A stretch of 64,000 nt of DNA, from positions 3,162,001 through 3,226,000 of the forward strand of contig OX637801.1 of assembly GCA_951802425.1 (NCBI GenBank), in the 5' to 3' direction. Shown here piece by piece: positions 57,541-64,000 of the stretch. Both the position numbers and the translations under genes were made by a program. The notes under the pieces are model-generated. The model ran no database searches, had not been told where the DNA came from, and saw only the letters and a list, made by a program, of their open reading frames with translations. The DNA is from Clavaria fumosa (taxonomy: Eukaryota; Basidiomycota; Agaricomycetes; Agaricales; Clavariaceae). Position 1 is the stretch's first letter. Every line of letters begins with the position of its first letter.

Positions 57541-57675
57541 CTGCAGCCGCCTTCAAGCAGTTCAGGTGTGGTGGGGAGCGAGCGCGACCAAACATCGAGA
57601 CGGTGGAGGGTTGGGCAGCGAGAGAGGATGGGGAAGAGAGAGGGAGTTTTGGACTTAGTGTGGCAACGAGCAAGT

Positions 57676-57742
57676 GTCGGACTTCAAAAAAGATCAACAT
57701 GGGATCATGTGATCCCATGTTGAAATTTCTTTGAAGTCCGAC
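57676..57742. repeat. 67-bp palindrome at the foldback centre
   Basis: GTCGGACTTCAAA at the left pairs with TTTGAAGTCCGAC at the right. The inner arms AACATGGGATCA and TGATCCCATGTT meet at a 2-bp centre. Confidence 0.92.
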
Positions 57743-57839
57743 GCGCCTCAGCCCCTTGTCTTGTTCTACCCGTCAGCAGCAACAACGACAGACGACAACC
57801 ACGGCGGCGGTGGCAGTGACCAGCAGGCAGCAATGGCGG

Positions 57840-58200
57840 CAGCGCTAGCAGCGAGGGCGGCGGCAGCAAGCGGCGGTGGCGGCAGCAAGTGGCAGTGGCG
57901 GCAGCATCCAGCAGCAGCGGCGGGTGGAAGCAACACCCAGCAGCGACCAGCAGCGGCGGGCGGCAGTGGCGGGCGGCAGCAACACCCAACGATCAGCAGC
58001 GGCGGGCGGCAGGCGGCGGTGGCGGCAAGTAGCAGCGGCGGGCAGCAGCGGCGGGCAGCAGCGGTGGCGGGCAGCAGCGGTGGGCAGCAGCAGTGGCAGG
58101 CAGCAGCAGTGGCGGCAGGCAGCAGCGGCGGGCGGCAGCAGTGGCGGTGGGCTGCAGCGGCAGTGGCGACGGCAGTGGCAGCGGTGTGGCAGCAGAGGTA
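57840..58200. repeat. CAG/CGG trinucleotide-rich arm
   Basis: About 360 bp of CAG, CGG and GGC triplets, complementary in type to the left arm. Confidence 0.9.
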
Positions 58201-58343
58201 CCACTTACAACTACTTAGTACGACTTAATAAAATGTGAACTAAGACAAGATTAAGGTGAGTGGTGTGACTTAGGTAACTTAATCAGCTTATTTTGAGAAT
58301 AAGTGTAATAAGTCACCCTAAGTGATTTGACGTTTTGCTGATG

Positions 58344-58607
58344 TGGTTCAAGTGAACTGGAGAATATTCACCATCTAGTATCCCATTTCTATTGGGGGAT
58401 TTTGACTGAATGGGTTGGCAGGTGAGAATCATTTGGTCCATTTCGGACGGGTTCAGAACCAGTCTGGGAAGGGTGAGCAGCCCCCGGACCTGAACTGCAC
58501 TTAAGGTTCAGGTTCAGCATGAGCTCGGAAATTGAACTGGACCAGGGTCCGGTTCAGCAAAGGTTCGGGTTCGAACCTTGGTCCAGAACCGGACTGTGGC
58601 CACACTA
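58344..58607. repeat. Right terminal region of element B
   Basis: GGTTC/GAACC-rich sequence ends in the inverted terminus GGACTGTGGCCACACTA at 58591-58607 and is followed by TSD ATGGCAAC (58608-58615). Confidence 0.8.
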
Positions 58608-58615
58608 ATGGCAAC

Positions 58616-59143
58616 GACATCGAAAAGAGGCTCAGCCCAAACGTATTGTGAATGCCGAACCCGAATGTGCGAAGGTGCCGAAAAACAGACTTACCGTGAC
58701 ACTTCTGGCAGCCCGACTGGAGCACTAAGGCCTCAGGTCCACTCCATCAAATGCTAAATGAGAAGGCACAAAACAAAACAAAAAAGAAACCGAGAAAGGC
58801 TGCAGAAACGAGTCCAAGACGCCGAGAGGCCCCCGCTTACCCATCTCGCCTCCTCAGCCCGGCCGAGGGCCCTGCGCCAACTCGACGGCTTAGAAACACC
58901 GATGAACGGGGCCAGCAACCCTCACAACAGCTATTGCAGACAGAACGAGGCACAGCCCACTGGCAACCTCTGCATGTCAGCCAAATGTGATGGCGACAAG
59001 GACCGAGAAGGAACTTTTAAGGACGAGCGAGAGTGCGTAGGGGGCCCCATGATACATCCATTCTTCCCATCTCATCTCCACATTCCTTACTTTACACCAT
59101 TCATTTTGCTTACATTTCACATCCTATACTTGCTGAGTGGGCG
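58616..59143 (+). other. Internal part of the LTR unit right of element B
   Basis: The first ~140 bp continue the open frame from 40483-40664. A further frame (58758-59156) is Arg/Lys-rich at its start. No domain was recognised. Confidence 0.35.
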
Positions 59144-59176
59144 TGTTGGAAGTCCCTAGGACTCTTAGTCATCAAC
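59144..59176 (+). repeat. Truncated Copia-like LTR (right)
   Basis: Thirty-three bases identical to the start of the 40342 repeat, then divergence into host sequence at the 3' end of the lectin gene. Confidence 0.5.
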
Positions 59177-59223
59177 CCCAGGAAGCGGGAGGGCAAGGTC
59201 ATGATGTATACACCGAGACGCCA

Positions 59224-59769
59224 TCACTGCTGATGGAACTTGGCCTCCTCCCGGGACCACCCTTTTCCCTGGCTGAATTTCTGCTCGAAAACTTTGCCAA
59301 ATGCATCTGCTGGCCCAGCTTGATACCCGACCCTAATAGACCCACTGGGTGTGGGGCCCACGGCATAGAGAAAGCCAGTATTCACTGCAGTCTTGATGCC
59401 AAGGGACGTAATTGCGACTTTGTCATGATGACCAATGTCGATCCGGGCCTCTTGGATGACATTCTCCTTGTCGATATAGAAGACAAGGATCTAGCGATGA
59501 TACACTGGCACACTTTATGAACCAGTCCATTTACTACGATAACTCACCACCTTGTGGTCCTTGTCGTAAACTGCCGCGATAGGCGTATTGATACGGCCGC
59601 CACGCGCAATAACTCTATCATCATAGCGGACAGTGGAAGCCTCCTTACTAGCGTGGTTGTTCGATTCGTGGATGGAGTAGTCAGCGCCTTGGTAATAAAT
59701 CCGGATATGGTCTGCCAAGACGGCAGCAGAGGTGGAACCTAAGTAAGCTTTCGAAGGTCCAGTGGACAT
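59224..59769 (-). CDS. Short fucose-lectin-like (AAL-type) protein
   Basis: Two exons (59769-59548 and 59490-59224) with a 57-nt intron join in phase to encode 162 aa. Repeated blade-like motifs (HIRIYYQGAD, ILVFYIDKEN, IRVGYQAG) resemble the six-bladed beta-propeller of fungal fucose-specific lectins, which bind fucosylated glycans. Full-length family members are about 310 aa, so this copy is about half size. Either it is a truncated gene or the missing half was lost where the Copia-like LTR sits (59144-59176). No signal peptide is seen, as usual for these cytoplasmic lectins. Confidence 0.55.
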
Positions 59770-60102
59770 TGTCGGTGGTGGTGGGTAGGATCCGGTTTCT
59801 TATCATCTACGAGCGCTAAGGTCAGAGGACCAATATTGTCACGAGATCGTCGTCTCTGAATGTCAAAGATCAGCCCTGCCCTCTTTCTAGTTTCACACCT
59901 AATTTGGAAGTGGGCAGGGAGAGCCTTTTTTGAACAGACATGTTTATTTCAATCCTTGCTCGAGTCAATGTAAATCTTTATACCCTGTAGGGGAGATTAG
60001 CAAAAGCCAAAGCCTCACGCGGAAGGCCAATCGCTTCCTACATCACGCAACCCCCCAGGATCACTGTTCCTCTCCCATCCTGCAAGCCCGGGTCGCTTCG
60101 AT
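59770..60102. other. Intergenic region, lectin promoter side
   Basis: Nothing coding is seen between the lectin start and the LtrA stop. Both genes are on the minus strand, so this holds the lectin promoter and the LtrA 3' region. Confidence 0.5.
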
Positions 60103-62100
60103 CTAACGTACAGAGTGAACATCCCGTACAGTCTCCACCGCCTCCTGGATGACCCCTTCTTCTTTCCCTTTCTCCTCATTCTCCTTTTCCTGCTCCTCCT
60201 GCACGGTTGATAAAAATGGGGGGTTATCATCCCTTACCCTTCCCAGCCTTGACAGGACCTCCTGCACGACGAGGAGCGACGTCGCCGCTACGTACACAGC
60301 CAAGAACACCGTTGCAGATAGTTGGCGCCGCGCGAGCGGCACGAACAGCATTAGCGTGCCCACCACGTATCGCGTGCCGACCACGATGGGCTTGGTGAAG
60401 TGGAAGAGACCACCCCTGCCCCCGTGCCCGAGTGAGCGGTGCAACAGGCTGAAGGTGGCGATGACGATGACGGATAGGCCAATCCCAACGCCAAAGAACC
60501 AGTATATACCAGAGGATGCAGCGAGAGCATCAGAAGAAGAGGGACCAACGACGGCAGTGCCGTCTCCGCTAGTCGTGCCGCCGGCAACGAGATGCTTCAT
60601 AGCGGCAGACGCAAGGAGTAAAGAGAGACAGAGCGGCAGGTGCAAAGTGGGGAACATGAACCCGGTGAACCAGTGCCGTCGAAGCGCATGCACGAAGCAC
60701 CGACACGTCTCCGAGTACGAAGGCTGCCAGGTCTGCCGACGCAACGTATGCATGAAACAGCGACAGTCCTCCGTATCAAAGTAGATCCAATTCAAGTTGA
60801 AGGCGATCATCAGTCCGAGGATTGAACGCCCGCACTCTCTGTATCATACATGTATATCAGTCCGGACGACCTTGTAGGTGCGACTTTCCCTGCACTCACG
60901 CGTTGAGACCGCTGGCTAATTTTGTCGTGAAGAATATATTGGCGACCATCTCGCCAAGCACGATGGTGACGAATGCAGCCATGCGCTCAACGTGGTGTTC
61001 GATGTTGATGGCAGGTAGACGGCTCATCCTGGCTGCCTCCACGTCTATCAGTTTGAACCCATCCACAGCGGGCGCATGGTCCACCAGCGACGCCGCCTTT
61101 TTCGAGGAACTGGGAGTCGACGCGCTCACGTGGCGGGCATTTCGGCGATCGGCCCATTTCACGATCAATATGCCGCTGAACTTGAGAATGTAGTCAAAGG
61201 AGATGGCAAAGGACATGAGCACGTAGATGGCTGGACTGTGCGCAAACATGGCTCCGAGGAACACGAAAGCGTAACAGAATGGAGTGATCGCGATGACCAG
61301 GAGAGGTCGACGGGAGAGGGGCAGGAAGACGGCGTAGAGTACGCTCAGCAGCACTACAATATATATATTCCAGCTTGTATACTCTGACCGTTAACATATT
61401 ATAACATACCTCTGGATAGTTTAGCAACGACAAAGAACCCGACCACCCAACGCAGCGCGGCGGTGCTTGTACTGGATAATTCTTCTGACACCTGGACAAA
61501 TTCAACGGCAGAGGCGTTGTTTGAGTATCCGACGAGGAGGGCCATGATCCAAAGAATGTAAATCCGCTGAGACACGTCATCGTTTCCGAATTGGTTGCCC
61601 AGATCTCGTACGTCACTCCAAACACTGAATGCAGGACAGAAGAACAAGATGAACTTGGCGAGCCCGAGTGCGGTGGGTTGCTCTGCTGCAGAGTCAGCGA
61701 GCTGGTGTATGATGCCAACAAACACGAGATCGAAGAAGAACTCGAACTTGGAGGAGATTCTGGTCCTAGGTGCCCGAAACAGTCTTCCATTCTGGATCCA
61801 TTGGTGGAGGATGGGACGTCTGGCTATCTCAGTGAAATTGTACTTGCTATAGAGAATATATGCTGTGCTGTGTGGGAGGTTATAATGAGGGTGATCGCGA
61901 TGGTCGTGGGGTAGTCGCCAATGCTCTTCCTCTGGATTGACGAAGATGATATTAGAGTGACCGAAGCGAGCAAGGTTAGCTGCTGCTTCCTGTAGGGAGG
62001 TCAGCACACAAAGTCGCGGGCGTACGCTATCAAACCCACTCACATGATGGCTTCCATGGTGCTGCTCGACGGTGTTCCCGGGAGGTGTAACGAGCACCAT
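60103..62100 (-). CDS. LtrA-family (low temperature requirement A) multispanning membrane protein
   Basis: Four exons (62100-62044, 61989-61410, 61353-60900, 60838-60103) join in phase to encode 608 aa. The family signature FEFFFDLVFVGIIHQLA lies at about 61745-61690 and is followed by several hydrophobic membrane segments through exons 2-4. Fungal homologues are uncharacterised integral membrane proteins; the bacterial name comes from a cold-growth phenotype and no reaction is established. A near-duplicate CRCF-x-H-x-LRR motif occurs twice within 25 residues (about 60680-60770). The C-terminus is charged (EEQEKENEEKGKEE). It is divergent to the GH16 gene. Confidence 0.8.
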
Positions 62101-62581
62101 TCTCTCTTACGCGTTGGAATCGTAGACCACGTGACATCTTTAGATAAGAAATATCACGTGATTATCTCGTGTCCTTATTTGGTGAGCGTTGTTTTCGCCC
62201 GCCTTGCGCCCATGTTCTCGCCGAGGGTTGCTCCCATCGTTCCCTTTGTCTCGCTTTTGGCAAGGCGTAGTCATGACGCACTTGTGAAATGCAGCGCTGA
62301 TTTCCCTTCCACGCCGTTTTAGAGGTTATTGCCGGTCGAGCCACCCTGAAGCCGCGTGGGCATGTGGACGGGGTTAGCACCCGAGGAAGTTTGAATAAAT
62401 AGCGCCACTGTTACCTTTGCTGCGTCTTGGATTCTCCCCTCCTCCTCCCAAGTCACTCCCGTCCTCCTACGTTGTGTCGTTTCTCCCAGTCGCCGCTAGC
62501 CGGTCGCCTGTGCTCTCATTTGTTGCTCTTTTTTGACTCTCCTTATCGTTTCAACACCTTTTCTGCTTATCAACGACTACA
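62101..62581. promoter_or_regulatory. Divergent intergenic region between LtrA and GH16 genes
   Basis: A 481-bp shared upstream region with two CACGTGA-type E-boxes (about 62131 and 62154) in opposite orientations close to the LtrA start. Pyrimidine-rich stretches precede the GH16 ATG, as is common at fungal promoters. Confidence 0.55.
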
Positions 62582-63796
62582 ATGCGCGGCCTTTACGCGA
62601 TGTTTGTTTTGTCTCTCCCGCTTGCTGGCCTAGCGGGTTCCTTCAGCTTCAGCGGCCTTCGTTCTCGCCCCCGTCATTCTTCGCTCAACATTAAGAAACG
62701 AAATGAACCATTCCAACTCAAAAAGCTCTATGAGGGCCAAAACTTTTTCGAGTACGTCCGCCTCGTGCTAGCTTATCGTGCATATCCCCATTATATTCTG
62801 CTCGCAGTGACTGGGACTTCTTCACTCAACCCGACCCAACGAACGGCTTGGTCGTCTACCAGTCACGCGAAGATGCTTTCAATAAGAAGCTCGCCTTCGT
62901 TCAGCCAGACAATACCGTCGTTCTTGCTGTCGATAATTCTACCTTCCTGGGAAAGAATGAACCGCGTGCCTCGTGAGTATTTTGGGATGTTTGATAAAAC
63001 AGTATAATTGACGAAGCATCCAGTGTTCGCATATCCACGAAAGATACTTTCAATGGCGGCCTCTTCATAGCAGATATCTACGCGATGCCACACGGATGCT
63101 CCACGTGGCCTGCGTATTGGAGCGTCTCAAGCACAGCTCCGTGGCCGAATGGCGGAGAAATCGATGTCATCGAAGGGGTTCACAATTCGGACCAAAATTC
63201 CATGACACTCCACACGGGACCAGGATGTAGAGTTGAAGCTCCGCCAATTCCAGACGATACCAATAAAATTCCTGGAACACTCGCTCTGCAGAGCAAGCTC
63301 CAGACCCCTAACTGCGATTCCAGCCGACCTCCCAATACAGGGTGTTCTTTCCTTGCCCAGCAAACCGACACCTATGGGCAAAACTTCAACGTGATTGCTG
63401 GAGGAATCTACGCACATCTGTGGCAGCCCGACTCTATCAAGATCTGGTACTTTCCCCGTTGCGAGATTCCTGACGATATCTTGATCAAGCGACCGGATCC
63501 CTCGACGTGGCCTGCGCCTATCGCTGTCTTCAACACTAACCAATGCGACATCCCCAGCCACTTCCACGATCACCAATTGATCTTTGACATCACGCTATGC
63601 GGCGACCTCGCAGGTGCTACGTACGGAGCAGCAGCCGAGTGCACGAGCAAGTTTCCTACTTGTGCAGACGCCGTCATGGACCCGAGCAACTTTCAGAGTG
63701 AGTCGCAGCCGTTCTCCTTCTGATGCCTGTTAATGACGAGGGTCTGTTGTCACAGCCGCGCAATGGAAGATCGGCTCTGTCGCTGTCTATCAATGA
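62582..63796 (+). CDS. GH16 endo-beta-1,3(4)-glucanase, secreted
   Basis: Four exons (62582-62751, 62808-62972, 63024-63697, 63756-63796) join in phase to encode 349 aa. An N-terminal signal peptide (about residues 1-19) is followed by the GH16 jelly roll. The catalytic motif GGEIDVIEG (about 63151-63177) supplies the nucleophile and acid/base glutamates, and MPHGCSTWPAYWSV is a typical upstream block. The enzyme cleaves beta-1,3 or mixed-linkage glucans and acts outside the cell in wall remodelling or nutrition. The length is close to that of basidiomycete laminarinase-type members. All expected residues seen are present. Confidence 0.9.
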
Positions 63797-64000
63797 GCAT
63801 CTTGTCCATTTCCGCCCGCCAATCGCCACGACACGACACATCAGCATTCACGAGGTTACATCCAATCACATTCATTTTTCGTCTTCCTGTACAATGTCTT
63901 GTAGTCCATCCTTGCATGTAGTAAAGTAGTTAGAAAATGTATCAATTTTCGAAATCGACATCCACGTGGTATTACATAAGCTGCTGTGCCACGACGATAA
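63797..64000. other. Downstream region of the GH16 gene
   Basis: No further gene is seen before the window ends; this is probably 3' UTR and intergenic sequence. Confidence 0.5.

Larger units (their letters stand above)
56482..58343. mobile_element. Foldback element with CNG trinucleotide arms
   Basis: The ends share the inverted CATCAGCAAAACGTCAAA, then ACTTA-rich sequence. Inside, the left arm (56660-57500) is almost pure CTG/CCG-type trinucleotides and the right arm (57840-58200) is the complementary CAG/CGG type, around a 67-bp palindrome at 57676-57742. The whole unit could fold back on itself. No TSD was identified and there is no transposase. Long ORFs in all frames are products of the trinucleotide composition. 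Confidence 0.75.
40665..58607. mobile_element. Element B: second large DNA transposon with decayed KDZ transposase
   Basis: Terminal inverted repeats start TAGTGTGGCCAC(G/A)GTCCGG on both ends, about 24 bp well matched, then GGTTC-rich sequence. An 8-bp TSD (ATGGCAAC) flanks them. Content: AATATTC-containing subterminal repeats, a KDZ transposase pseudogene (-), two partner ORFs of unknown function (+), and later insertions (a MITE, a truncated chromovirus, a foldback element). An 8-bp TSD would also fit hAT, but no hAT transposase was found, so KDZ is the better candidate mobiliser. Confidence 0.75.

Noticed and set aside
56652..57734. Several ORFs over 180 aa on both strands encoding Ala-, Cys-, Pro-, Ser- or Gly-homopolymeric proteins
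   Set aside because: They come from the CTG/CCG trinucleotide array; all frames are open because of the 3-bp period, and no domain or start context supports a protein.
40665..58607. Calling element B a hAT transposon from its 8-bp TSD and TAG terminus
   Set aside because: No hAT transposase motifs were found; the only transposase inside is KDZ. The hAT option stays open until other copies are examined.

Overview
This is a fungal chromosome segment, almost certainly from a mushroom-forming basidiomycete (Agaricomycetes). Host-type genes have 46-61 nt GT-AG introns with CTGAY/CTAAC branch sites. The family content also fits: a KDZ transposase, a TET/JBP dioxygenase, sushi-like chromoviruses with self-priming, a GH16 glucanase and an LtrA-like membrane protein. 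The window consists of a few host genes separated by about 54 kb of mobile DNA nested in mobile DNA.

Host genes: an SNF2/RING helicase (1-4656, 5' end outside the window); a small secreted cysteine-rich protein gene split in two (15456-15476 and 39790-40226); a short fucose-lectin-like gene (59224-59769, -); an LtrA-family membrane protein (60103-62100, -); and a GH16 endo-beta-1,3(4)-glucanase (62582-63796, +).

Mobile layer 1: a complete, young Ty3/gypsy chromovirus (6103-15359; 837-bp LTRs; TSD AAAAT) sits just upstream of the secreted-protein gene.

Mobile layer 2: a giant DNA transposon, element A (15477-39781, about 24.3 kb, 18.4 kb without its nested retroelement), interrupts the signal-peptide region of that gene. 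Its flanks carry a CCCAAGCCA duplication, and dropping one copy rejoins the reading frame. The long terminal inverted repeats contain a 131-bp GGCC-rich satellite. The cargo is (i) a 716-aa acidic protein of unknown function, (ii) a protein that begins with a copy of the histone H3 tail followed by a PHD-like finger, (iii) a TET/JBP-type 2OG-Fe(II) dioxygenase, and (iv) a KDZ transposase convergent with it, with 19 bp between the stop codons. A second chromovirus (33053-38948; TSD GTTGC) is inserted in its right TIR.

Mobile layer 3: a second large DNA transposon, element B (40665-58607, about 17.9 kb; TIR TAGTGTGGCCAC; 8-bp TSD ATGGCAAC), carries a decayed KDZ transposase and two partner ORFs. 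Inside it are a 248-bp MITE with a related TIR, a truncated inverted chromovirus (48341-56314) that itself carries a solo LTR in gag, and a foldback element with long CNG trinucleotide arms. Element B lies inside what looks like an older Copia-like LTR unit.

The elements are decaying by CpG transitions: several of the stops fall where family members have arginine, the CGA-to-TGA signature of 5-methylcytosine deamination. Intact TET/JBP, H3-mimic and 716-aa reading frames inside element A suggest a transposon that carries genes acting on methylated DNA and chromatin.
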